Assembly (NCBI GenBank): GCA_964017185.1
Contig: OZ024871.1
Location: 65,104,866-65,168,865, forward strand
DNA length: 64,000 nucleotides
Source: Rugalucina vietnamica
Taxonomy: Eukaryota > Mollusca > Bivalvia > Lucinida > Lucinidae
Direction of reading: 5' to 3'
The position numbers and the translations under genes are program-made. Numbering within the stretch: the first letter of the stretch is position 1; every line of letters starts with the position of its first letter. A model generated the notes under the pieces. That model saw only the letters and a list, made by a program, of their open reading frames with translations, was not told the DNA's origin and ran no database searches. Shown piece after piece: positions 45,111 to 56,400 of the stretch.

Positions 45111-45938
45111 TGTTATGTATGACAGTTACTTGTTGAAAGATGTGCATTCAGTACTGGTAAACTTCCCAAGGGAGTATGCCCAGGAAAGTATGATGTTATA
45201 CATATGATGTTTACTTGTTGTCCTTAGCAATTATTTACTTTTAGTGTCCCAGATATTGGACATAAACAGGTTGTTTACTTCAGAATTTTCTAGAAATTTC
45301 AAATTGTTCTTTGACGGAAAAGTCCGGAAAAATCTGGAAGAACCAAAGATGTAGAATCTTCTAGAAAAATCTTTTTTTATGTCAAAAGAATATTGTGGAA
45401 TTTTCTGGAAGGATAATGGCCTCTCTAGAATATTCCAAAACATTAAATTTTGGTAAACAACTTGTTATTTTTAGTATATGATATCATAGAATTTGCTGGA
45501 AGAATCCTGAATGTTCCTCAGTGCTATATAAGGGCTACAAATTTTCATAAGGACAATCTTTGGGTACTGTTACTATTAAGAAGTCAAAATCTATCTTACT
45601 GGAATTTAAACTTATTCTTGGATTACTTTGTGATATTCGATTCTGGATTGGGACATAGTGCTATTTTGAAACAAACTTTAATTCTTGGGATCAGAAACTG
45701 ATACAGACTTGTGTTAAAAAATTCTGAGGGACATTCAGACATTCTTTAAGGGAATTAACATCTTGAAAGGTATTGTACATTCATTTTTGTTTGATTGTAT
45801 ATATGCTTTTGATTGTTTCACATGTAATTACTGGTTAAATCACTTCTAAATAGATTTGTTAAATTTTAAACAAAGCTTGTTGCTGGCTAACCAACTTGTT
45901 GGTTTCCTTAATCTTCTAGTTACGCCTGGCACGTAACA
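45111..45938 (+). repeat. Left LTR
   Basis: Starts TGTTATGTATGACAG and ends GGCACGTAACA, so the ends are TG...CA with short inverted TGTTA/TAACA. A TATATAA box lies at 45525-45531, preceded by four heat-shock-element-like arrays (45283-45435). Confidence 0.95.
45283..45435 (+). promoter_or_regulatory. Heat-shock-element arrays in the LTR (left copy)
   Basis: Inverted GAA/TTC units spaced by two bases occur four times: 45283-45300 fits GAAnnTTCnnGAAnnTTC exactly, 45354-45366 and 45398-45410 fit GAAnnTTCnnGAA exactly, and 45423-45435 fits xTCnnGAAnnTTC. These are the consensus for HSF trimer binding. They lie 90-240 bases before the TATA box. The same arrays are in the right LTR at 51363-51515. 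Confidence 0.8.
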
Positions 45939-45942
45939 GAAT

Positions 45943-45960
45943 TGGGGGCTCGAGTCCGGG
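45943..45960 (+). other. Primer-binding site of the LTR element
   Basis: TGGGGGCTCGAGTCCGGG lies four bases inside the left LTR; its complement ends CCCCCA, fitting the 3' CCA end of a host tRNA with a T-arm-like CGGACTCGAG. The tRNA species was not identified. Confidence 0.75.
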
Positions 45961-46051
45961 ATTGAAATTTCTTGTGCACCAAATTTATTTAAAATTCTAA
46001 AGTATCTTCACTGTTTGCTGTTTAAATAGCTAAAGCCAGCAAAAAGCAACC

Positions 46052-49000
46052 ATGTCATTCAAACTAAGTGACTTTATTGCTGCGCCTTCTCAGGAGCTGT
46101 TAGATAAGGCCAAAAAGAGTGACCTCTTAGACATAGCTGATCATTATGGGTTGTCAAATATCAAGACTTCCATGTTAAAACATGAAATTAAGAACATTTT
46201 GATTCAGTTTTTTGTTGACGAGGAAATTTTTGATTCCTCGGCTACTTCTCAGATTCTAGTCACTCAGACTGACTTGCAGTTGAGGGAACTAGAAATCAAA
46301 AGACAAATTGAGATGGAAAAACTAAAATTTGAGTATGAAGAAAGAATAAGGTTGGAAACTTTAGAACGGGATGAAAGAATAAGGGCAGAAAAGGCCGAAA
46401 GGGAAGAAAGAATAAGATTGGAAACTTTAGAACGGGAAGAAAGAATGCATAAACAAAAGTTAGAAATGGATAAACAAAAGTTAGAAATGGAAGAACGAGA
46501 GAAGGAAAAACAAAGAGAATTAGAACGAGAAAAAATTGAGTTAGAAAAAGAAAAATTAGAAAGAGAAGAAAGGCTTGAAATTGAAAAAGAAAAATTTAAA
46601 TTTGAAATTGAAGAAAAAGAAAGAGAAAGGCAATTTCAGTTACGAATGAAGGAAATTGAACTTAATGACAAATCAAAATCAAAATCTTTGCCTTTGGCTA
46701 CTAGTACAGTATTTGATGTCACAAAACACATTCGTCTCGTTCCTCCATTTCAAGAAAAAGAGGTTGACAAATATTTCTTACATTTTGAGAAGGTGGCAGA
46801 AAACTTGAAATGGCCAAGAGAGCACTGGACCTTGCTTTTGCAAAGTGTTGTAATTGGTAAAGCTCGAGAAATTTACACTCAGCTTTCTCTTGAGCAAAGC
46901 TCAGATTATGATACAGTAAAGGAATTCATTCTTAAGGCTTATGAGTTGGTCCCTGAGGCATACAGGCAGAAATTTAGAGACTGTAGAAAAGAACATGACC
47001 AGACTCATGTTGAGTTTGCTATAACAAAAGAGCAACTATTTGATAGATGGTGTTCTTCAAAGAAAGTAGGTTCTGATCATGCAAAGCTAAGGCAGCTCAT
47101 GCTTGTTGAAGAATTCAAACGGTGCATAAATTCTGATGTTAAGGCTTTCTTGAACGAAAGAGAAGTTGAAAACTTGGAAACAGCAGCACGTTTAGCTGAT
47201 GACTATGCTTTGACTCATAAGGCTTCATTTGTTAACAAGCCATATCCTAGGAAACCATATAACCCTCAATCAAAGCAAATTACCCCTCAGTCAAAACCAT
47301 ATTCCCTTCAGTCCGGTCCCAAAGCCTATCCCAGTAATCCAACTGACAATTCCAGTCCAAAACCCAAATTTTCTAGTGAAAACAAAGGACAAAATCCCTT
47401 ATCCCAGCCAATTTGTAATTATTGTAAGAAAACTGGCCACATTATTTCTGAATGTTTGGCACTGAAACGAAAGAAAGAAAGAGAAAATCTAGATAGTGCT
47501 AAACCGACAGGTCTCATCTCCTTAAAGGCTAAACCACAGTCTTGTATCCAGGAAGAAAACCCTATACTGACCAGAACTTGTAAAGAGTCAGTCTCTGAGG
47601 ATTCTATTATGGAGATTTATGAACCATTCTTATCAGATGGTTTTGTGTCACTTAACAGTGACTCTGCCCAGTCTACCCCTATCAAAATCTTACGAGATAC
47701 CGGAGCTTCTCAATCCCTTATCTTGGCAGATACCTTGCCATTTTCCGAGAAGTCTTCTTCTGGGACAAGTGTCCTTATCCAGGGCGTAGAGTGTGGATTT
47801 GTTAACGTACCGCTCCATAATATCTATTTGTCCTCAGACTTAGTTAAAGGTCCCGTGGCTGTAGGTATTAGACCTTCCTTACCATTTAAAGGTATTCATT
47901 TGCTGTTAGGCAATGATTTGGCAGGAGATAAGGTTGTGGTAAACCCACTTTTGACCAGCACACCATGTGTTGATCAACCGCCTGATCCCATTGAGCAGGA
48001 AATTCCTGACCTTTACCCTTCTTGTGCTGTCACTAGGGCAATGGCAAAGAAAGCCAAATTATATGATGGGATGCAAGACATAAATTTAACTGACACTTTG
48101 ATAGGTCAGTCCTTTAATAAAGAGATTTCAACATCTCTTTCCCCTAGTCAGTCTGATATTCAGACTGACCCTAGCAATCCAAGGTCGGGGTCAGAAAATG
48201 ACCTTTCACCCTCAACGTCAAATGATCAAGGTCATGACCAGATGTCAAGGTCACAGCTTTGTAAAGAACAACACAGTGATTCTGAGATCTCGCCTTTATT
48301 TGAAAGGGCTTTAGATGAAAAAGAAATATCCCAGGTCCCTGTTTGCTATTATGTCAAAAATGGCATATTAATGCGAAAATGGCGTCCTCCAGATGTCTCA
48401 GCAGAAGATGAGTGGACTGTTAACCACCAAATTGTGATCCCTAGGGTTTATCGCCCTGAAATCTTAAACTTGGCCCATGAAACTCCAATGTCAGGCCATT
48501 TAGGTGTAAATGTAACCTATCACAAGATCCTTAATCATTTCTACTGGCCAGGAATAAAATCTGATGTATCTCAACACTGCAAATCCTGCCACACTTGTCA
48601 GATGGTAGGAAAACCCAATCAGACTATTCCTAAAGCTCAGTTACAGCCCATTCCTGCCTTTGATGAACCTTTCAGCAGAGTGATTATTGATTGTGTAGGT
48701 CCCTTACCCAAAACAAAGAAAGGTTGTGAATATCTTCTGACCATAATGTGTGCTTCAACTCGCTTTCCTGAAGCTATCCCACTCAGAAATATCAAGGCTA
48801 AAACAATAGTTAATGCACTTGTGAAGTTCTTCACATTTGTAGGCCTCCCAAAATCTATCCAGTCAGATCAGGGCTCAAATTTTATGTCAGGAATTTTTCA
48901 GCAAGTTATGTACGAACTTGGAATTAAGCAATACAAGTCATCGGCTTACCACCCTGAAAGCCAAGGTGCCTTAGAAAGATTCCATCAAACTTTGAAAAAC

Positions 49001-51043
49001 ATGATCAGATCTTACTGCTTTGACACTGAAAAAGATTGGGATGAAGGCATACACTTGCTTCTATTTGCTGTAAGAGAATCTGTACAAGAGTCTCTGGGGT
49101 TCAGCCCATTTGAGCTTGTTTTTGGGCACACTGTACATGGACCGTTAAAACTTCTAAAAGAGAAATTTCTCTCAGATGATGACAGTTCTTTGAACTTACT
49201 TCAGTATGTGTCTGATTTCAAAAACAGACTATCAAAGGCCTGTGATGCAGCTCGGTCCAATCTCAAATCTGCTCAAAGCAAAATGAAGATTCGTTATGAT
49301 GAAAATGCTAAAGACAGAAATTTTGAACCTGGAGACTAGGTACTTGCTCTCTTGCCCGTTCCTGGCAGACCTTTACAAGCTAGATATTATGGCCCGTATA
49401 CTGTTGATAAAAAGTTAAGTGACGTGAATTACATTGTTAACACTCCTGGGAGGCGCAAGCAAAAACAGCTATGTCACATTAATATGCTCAAGAAGTATAT
49501 TGATAGGGATAGTTCTGTTATTTCATCAGTAAATATAGTTAATTCTGTCCCTCATGAACAAAATCAAATGGACTCTGAGGACTTCAACTTGGAGAAATCT
49601 GATCCCTCGTCATCGAAACTCCAGAATTCTGACATACTACAGAATCTTGATCAGAAACTGTCTCACCTTGATTCAGACAAAAGACTTGAACTGAAACAGT
49701 TAGTTCTCGAATATGAGCACTTATTTCCAGACATTCCATCCAGAACTGACAAAATTTATCATGATGTTGACATTATTGAAGGTTCAAAACCTGTAAAGCA
49801 ACATCCTTATAGAATGAACCCTGTAAAACAGCAATATCTCAGGGAAGAAGTTCAATATTTGCTGGACAATGATTTCATTGAACCCAGCCAAAGTGAATGG
49901 AGTTCTCCTTGTATTCTTGTACCAAAGCCAGATGGGACATTTAGAATGTGCACAGACTATCGAAAAGTCAATTCTGTCACTAAAACAGACACTTTTCCCA
50001 TCCCACGAATCGATGACTGCATTGATAATATTGGACATGCCAAGTATGTTACAAAGTTCGATCTGCTAAAGGGATTTTGGCAGATACCCCTCACGGACAG
50101 AGCAAAGGAGATCTCGGCATTTGTTACACCAGATGGACTGTACCAGTATAAAGTCATGCCATTTGGAATGAAGAACTCGCCTGCGACTTTTCAGCGGCTG
50201 GTCAACAGTTTGATTTCCAATCTGGATGGCTGTAAAGCCTATATCGACGAGGCTATTATCTTCAGTGAGGAGTGGCAACAACACTTGCAGACAATCAGAA
50301 CATTCTTTGACCGGCTAAGTGATGCTAAACTAACTGTGAACTTGGCAAAAAGTGAATTTTGCCATGCAAACTTGACATTTCTTGGACACATTGTAGGTCA
50401 AGGTCAGGTAAAACCTGTAGAAGCTAAAGTTGAGGCTATCTCAGATTTTCCTGTACCTACTAGCAAAAGACAACTGATGCGCTTTCTGGGTATGGCTGGA
50501 TATTACAGGAAATTCTGCAACAACTTCTCGGCTATAGCTGAGCCTCTGACAAACTTGCTTGGTAAGAAGGCCAAGTATGTTTGGACGGATGACTGCCAGA
50601 AGTCATTTGATAAGCTCAAGGCCATACTTAGAAGTGCTCCGGTTCTCTTAGCACCAAGTTTTGACAAAGAGTTCAAGTTGGCTGTAGATGCCAGTGATGT
50701 TGGTGCAGGCAGTGTATTGTTGCAAGAAGATGACAATGGTGTTGACCATCCTGTTTGTTATTTTTCCAAAAAGTTTAACAAGCATCAGAGAAATTACTCT
50801 ACCATAGAGAAAGAATGCCTATCTCTAATCCTTGCACTTCAGCACTTTGAAGTTTACTTAGCTTCTTCACATGCACCAATTGTTGTCTTCAGTGACCACA
50901 ATCCACTGACTTTCATACATAAAATGAAAAACAAGAACCAGCGTTTACTCAGGTGGAGTCTCATGTTGCAAGAGCACAATCTTGACATCAGACATATCCG
51001 AGGAAGAGATAATATCATTCCAGACACCCTAAGCAGAGCTTAA
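46052..51043 (+). other. gag-pol region of the Gmr1-like LTR element (fossil)
   Basis: Domains seen in order: a long charged coiled-coil with RLETLER-type repeats (about 46270-46680), gag core, a CCHC zinc knuckle (about 47412-47455), an aspartic protease DTGAS motif (about 47695), integrase with HHCC zinc finger and DDE-type core (about 48450-49200), then reverse transcriptase (about 49850-50430) and RNase H (about 50680-51020). Integrase before reverse transcriptase is the order of Ty1/copia, but the sequence character of the polymerase is Ty3/gypsy; this is the hallmark of Gmr1-like elements. The region is nearly intact, with about one or two breaks. Confidence 0.9.
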
Positions 51044-51178
51044 GTGCCTCTACAATGCTGATGTCCAGCTTTGTGCTGTTGTATTTGATTAATTTTGCAC
51101 AAATTTTGCTAAACATATTGTATACAATTATCCAGTATTGCAAAAGAAAGCTTTATTTTATAAAACTTTCTTTTCTTT

Positions 51179-51190
51179 GAAGAGGGGAAG
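51179..51190 (+). other. Polypurine tract of the LTR element
   Basis: AAGAGGGGAAG directly precedes the right LTR, the expected plus-strand priming site. Confidence 0.8.
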
Positions 51191-52017
51191 TGTTATGTAT
51201 GACAGTTACTTGTTGAAAGATGTGCATTCAGTACTGGTAAACTTCCCAAGGGAGTATGCCCAGGAAAGTATGATGTTATACATATGATGTTTACTTGTTG
51301 TCCTTAGCAATTATTTACTTTTAGTGTCCCAGATATTGGACATAAACAGGTTGTTTACTTCAGAATTTTCTAGAAATTTCAAATTGTTCTTTCACGGAAA
51401 AGTCCGGAAAAATCTGGAAGAACCAAAGATGTAGAATCTTCTAGAAAAATCTTTTTTTATGTCAAAAGAATATTGTGGAATTTTCTGGAAGGATAATGGC
51501 CTCTCTAGAATATTCCAAAACATTAAATTTTGGTAAACAACTTGTTATTTTAGTATATGATATCATAGAATTTGCTGGAAGAATCCTGAATGTTCCGCAG
51601 TGCTATATAAGGGCTACAAATTTTCATAAGGACAATCTTTGGGTACTGTTACTATTAAGAAGTCAAAATCTATCTTACTGGAATTTAAACTTATTCTTGG
51701 ATTACTTTGTGATATTCGATTCTGGATTGGGACATAGTGCTATTTTGAAACAAACTTTAATTCTTGGGATCAGAAACTGATACAGACTTGTGTTAAAAAA
51801 TTCTGAGGGACATTCAGACATTCTTTAAGGGAATTAACATCTTGAAAGGTATTGTACATTCATTTTTGTTTGATTGTATATATGCTTTTGATTGTTTCAC
51901 ATGTAATTACTGGTTAAATCACTTCTAAATAGATTTGTTAAATTTTAAACAAAGCTTGTTGCTGGCTAACCAACTTGTTGGTTTCCTTAATCTTCTAGTT
52001 ACGCCTGGCACGTAACA
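51191..52017 (+). repeat. Right LTR
   Basis: 827 bp, over 99 percent identical to the left LTR by eye, same ends, same heat-shock-element arrays and TATATAA box (about 51604). Confidence 0.95.
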
Positions 52018-52250
52018 ACAAGTTGAAAAATCTATGTACTCGTATATTGCAAGGGCAAGTTTTCGTAATGTTAGATATGTTCTCTTAATATCAGTACCTC
52101 GCAACTTTGGCTTTAAGTTGGGAGTTTGGATCTAATTGCACCAATTCCTGACCATTGCTCATTTTTACCTTTGATAAAAAGCATTCATTTTGCCATCTCT
52201 CTACGTCACAGATTCTTTCTGGTCTGTTGATAACAAGGCATCGTCATTTC

Positions 52251-52484
52251 AGCCGCCTCGTGGGAAAACCAACAATGTGGTTTCCGAACAGGTCCGACAC
52301 AAACCGACCTGTACAGTCACAGAAAAGAGCTAGAAGCTTGAAATTTTGGAGTTAAGTAGAGGAGGAATTGTACTATCCGAGTAGCGAAAACAAAGGCGCT
52401 GATCAGCTTCGCAGTTACTGCGAAGCTGATCTGTGCCTTTGTTTTCGCCTATGCAGATTGTTGGTTTTCCCATGTGGCGGCTTA
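52251..52484. mobile_element. Palindromic MITE family 2, copy 4
   Basis: Left AGCCGCCTCGTGGGAAAACC, right GGTTTTCCCATGTGGCGGCT. The centre is a near-perfect hairpin with AAACAAAGGCGCTGATCAGC, TTCGCAGTTACTGCGAA, and its complement. Oriented opposite to 21898-22132. Confidence 0.85.
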
Positions 52485-52949
52485 CTTTATTTATTTTGTT
52501 TGTATACATATATCATTCAATGAGACTCGCCCCTAGCGTTCCTTCTGATCAATTTCAGTTTTACCTTCTGTAGTTCTACGAGAAATAGCATATCGGGCAT
52601 TTCTTGGGCATGGCCAGTCCACCAAAGTTGTGCAAGCTTTAAGAGCGTATTTACGCTTTTCATTTCTGCCTTCTCCAGGACCTCTGTCTAGTATACTGTC
52701 TTGTCATTTGATTTTAACATTTTCAAGCAACGTAAGTTGGAATTTTTTATGAAGTCTTTGGCTCTGCTTTCTTGGTATGACGTTTTCACACGCACATAAG
52801 ATGGTTAGCTACTCCACTTTTGTAGGTTTTCAACTGGGTGTCAACTTCAATTATCACACTGTCTGTTGCATTTCTGGCTGTGATATCGTTATAAATGTGC
52901 ACCGCTCTTAGATGTAAAGTTGTCAATACCTTTCAGCTTTTGTCAGCTC
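52485..52949. other. No recognised feature
   Basis: About 460 bases of unique-looking AT-rich sequence without gene or repeat that could be recognised. Confidence 0.5.
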
Positions 52950-53334
52950 ACAGCAGTGATTGGTTAATTTTAAAGATTCCATGTGCTGGTATGGTGTGCC
53001 ATACCAAAGAGTATCTGCCTGATATATGGCTTTAATTGGCTAAGTGGTTTGTGAGAAGCATTTTGAAAATGATTAATGGATAGATGGATGAACAACGCCA
53101 GAGCATGGATATATGTACTATTAGCTCAACTGGAGTCTCATGGTTCAGGTGAGATAAAAAGTGCTGTTGTGTCAGTAAGACTAAATTGATGGACTGATAG
53201 ATAACCAACGCCAGACCTTGTGTATACTATAAGCTCAACTGAAGTGTCTCATGATTCAGGTGAGCTACAAAGTGTGTTGTTATGTCAGATAAACTAACCT
53301 GGACTTATGGATAACCTCAGAGCATGAGTAATAC
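52950..53334. repeat. Degenerate tail of the CTCACCTGAG-ended repeat grading into satellite-like monomers
   Basis: ATATGGCTTTAATTGGCTAA and GTGGTTTGTGAGAAG match the body of the interspersed repeat. Then three diverged units follow with GCCAGAGCATGG, AGCTCAACTGGAGTCTCATG and GGTTCAGGTGAG, the same words as the satellite at 61341-62690. This is the left half of the site in which the hAT-type element sits. Confidence 0.7.
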
Positions 53335-53464
53335 CAGACATGGGATAATCATAATTAGTAATTTAATCATCAGTAATGGATTACAATTTTTTGAATAATC
53401 ATGGCTAATCAGTAATCACAAAATTTCAAAGTAATTTTAATTCAATCATAATCAGGTTTTATTA

Positions 53465-56400
53465 GGCTAGTAATCATGATTAGTCCAGTAAAATTAGCGA
53501 TATTTTTGGCAAACCCACCACAAATTGCAACACAAATGTTTCTTGCATTTCTATTGAGAAACAACCTTTATAAATAAAATACTAAAAGTAGGACGGAATC
53601 GGAAGATATGAAATTTGACTTTTTTCGTCTTTTTTCGGAGTGTCAATTTCCATATTACATTTTCTAAAAACATCAGCAATATCGTCGTTTGCATTTTTAC
53701 CCAGGATTTTCTTTATATGATATAAGCTTAATAATATGATTAGAGGCTATTTTACTCATAAACAGTTGTGGATGAGATTTCTTATTGTTTTCTTTTCTTG
53801 AAAAGCGCATCAGGTAAATACGGATTTACCCCACCCACTGTATTTTGCACTGTTCACCAAAACTTCATACTACAACTTACTTACACATGTTTTCTCTAGT
53901 TTATAAAGTGTAACCTCATCTAAGTTTGTTTGTTTAGTGTTTATCATCCTAATCAACAGTTTACAGTCATTTTAAGATGGCCTGATAAGTGCTCAGATTT
54001 CGCACATATTACACGAATCTTGTGCCAATAGCAAATAGCTTTACCCCGAGGTACTTTGACCTACCTTGTAGGCCCCTACCCTAGGACTATTTTTCATGGG
54101 TGCCAAATCGTTCCATGATTGGAACCCCAAAATATAAAGATTTTTTGTCCTCAAAGATAAACTTGTTTGCACTATGAAAACAGTGCACGGTTTCCAAGGT
54201 AACCATTAACATGATTCTTGAGCATGGGGTGAACATGCAAAATTGGTCACATCTCCGCTGTTACTTTCCCTGAACTACTGCATCTGGTCTCAATATAAAG
54301 CTTAGATATAACCCTTTTATCCTAATGGTGAGTAATGCAAGTTATCTAATGTGCACATTCATGAATTTTAATGAAAACATTAAAAATGGCAGAAAGATCC
54401 ATAATAAACTAATGTTAGGCTCAAACTGTCATTGAGCCAGTAATATCATATAACATATTTATTGATGTCATGGGCCTAAATTAAAATTATCTCATTTGCA
54501 AATTCATTAATATTAATAAAAATGTCGAAAATCGAGACAAAAAGAGGGAAAATCTATAGCCAATAGAAGGTTTTTGATGGGTTTTAAGATCTATCGTGCA
54601 TCCCTGGGACCAATATTCATGGCTGACAGTGTGGTCAGCGGGACCACCTTAATGCCATAAAATATTGTTCTCACCGATGAACACATTTGCATGATGTAAA
54701 ATTATATAGATTCTACACCCACCCCTGGTGTTATTGTAAAGAATAGAGTGTACTCACAAAATACTCATATACCAACAATTATTATTGGTCTGATAGTGAT
54801 GTAAGGGCCTAGCAATTTATTTAACCTCAAAAGCATTGATCTTGCTTATTCGTGAAAATTAATAAAGAAAAAAAAAACAACAACAAAAGAAAACAGAGAA
54901 AAAATCTTGAAAACAATTGGGGTATGCTTACAAAATCACTTGTTCCAGATCTGTTAACAAACCCAGCCACTGAAAGAAGTATCAAATGAATGTTATGGCA
55001 ATGTATTATGACCCTAAAGTATGATAATAATGATCTGATTTTCGATTTCATTAAGTTTAATGAAAATATAGAAATAGGAATGGAAAAGTGGAAAAATTAA
55101 ATGGATAAACCAACAAAATGACATGTATCTTGACAATCAAAAGCCCAACATGATGCTGAAATGGTTGCTAGGGCAATATTATACTATCCTGTATGTATTA
55201 CAATATACAATTCATTTGATTTTTAGTTTTATGAATATCAACAAAACCTTTTGAATTTACTGTAGAGGCAAATTACATAAAAAAATAAGGCGGTATACAG
55301 AGAAAAAAACAAATGTATCTTGACAACTTATAGACCGAGAGAGCTATAATTAGCATCAAATGGTTGCTAGGACAATGTTCTATAACCATATGTTGTTACC
55401 GGTACATGTAAACAACCAGCTATTTCTGTTGTATGGATATGGATGAGCTCTGTATAAATAAGAGAAAAATCAACGAATACTGAAAGCGTATACCAACAAA
55501 ATGGCTTATACATCGACTGACAATAGGCGTAGAGAACTCACAATGACATCAGTTAATAGCTAGGACTATGTTTTCTTGCCATGTATTCAGTTATGTAAAA
55601 CATGCAGGCTGGCAACCAAAATTTAATAAACTTTGTTTGAGCACAATCTTTAAATTTCTGTTAATATTACAATTTTCGAAATTTTAAGTAACATTCACAG
55701 AATTTTAAAACGCATGGTTAGACTATCAGACTACCTGGTAATAGTGCATTGTCCTAGCAGTCTACTGATACCATTTTGTCTATAAAGTGCTCATTAATAC
55801 CCATACAGTGAACATAAATAAACATCACTGATTATTTATATATCAGATTATGTGGTTATAGAACATTGTCCTAGGAATCATATAACACCAACTATAGCTC
55901 TCTAGGTCTATCAGTAGCCAAGATAAATGTGTTTTTCTATGTGTTTTTTCTATGTTTTTTCTATGTATTAGTCTTTGATTTAGACTATACTTGTGTAAAT
56001 TCTAGAAATTGCAGCAATCATGAATGTCTGGCTTTCGCTGCCAGTTTTGTAAAGGGTCACTGACGAAGGTTCATTACCCGAAATTGTACAATATGGCCCA
56101 CCTTCTCTCTTTGAATGTTTTTACTGCTTCCAAAGGATCTAATAATTATATTTTATTAACTTCTTATTTTTCCGTACTTTTCCTCAAAATTCGAAAGGTT
56201 TTGTTAATATTCATAAAGCAAAAAATCAAATGACTTCTAAAGTGTAGAACAGGATGATATTATCCTGTCATAGCAACCATTTGATGCCATTTTCAGCATG
56301 TTTGGGCTTTTGAATGCCAAGAGACAAGTGTTTTGTAAATTTACCAATTTATTTTTTCCATTTTTTCATTACTAAAGTTTCCATTAAAATTCATGAAATT

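Larger units (their letters stand above)
45111..52017 (+). mobile_element. Ty3/gypsy-class LTR retrotransposon, Gmr1-like domain order, nearly whole
   Basis: A 6.9-kb fossil element flanked by a 4-bp direct repeat ACAA. It has two LTRs of 828 and 827 bp, a primer-binding site just inside the left LTR and a purine tract just before the right one. The internal region encodes gag, protease, integrase, reverse transcriptase and RNase H, with integrase ahead of reverse transcriptase. The LTRs differ by about two substitutions and one single-base length change, so insertion is recent, perhaps around a million years or less under commonly assumed animal rates. It looks nearly whole, with about one or two breaks. 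It is inserted in a family 1 MITE. Confidence 0.95.
43483..52069 (-). mobile_element. Palindromic MITE family 1 copy, interrupted by two other elements
   Basis: The MITE starts CACCAGAAAAACATGTCCGT and ends, read inward, CATTACGAAAACTTGCCC. Its own pieces are 43483-43577, 44975-45110 (with the half-collapsed central palindrome) and 52018-52069. Between them lie a CTCACCTGAG-ended repeat (43578-44974) and an LTR element (45111-52017). The outer flanks carry a 15-bp direct repeat, TTAGATATGTTCTCT, immediately left of 43483 and immediately right of 52069, and the related empty site at 30640-31030 has a single copy of it. Confidence 0.8.

Noticed and set aside
56024-56233. 69-codon open frame in the palindrome right arm
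   Set aside because: It spans the hammerhead ribozyme and an inserted repeat; no protein family resemblance.
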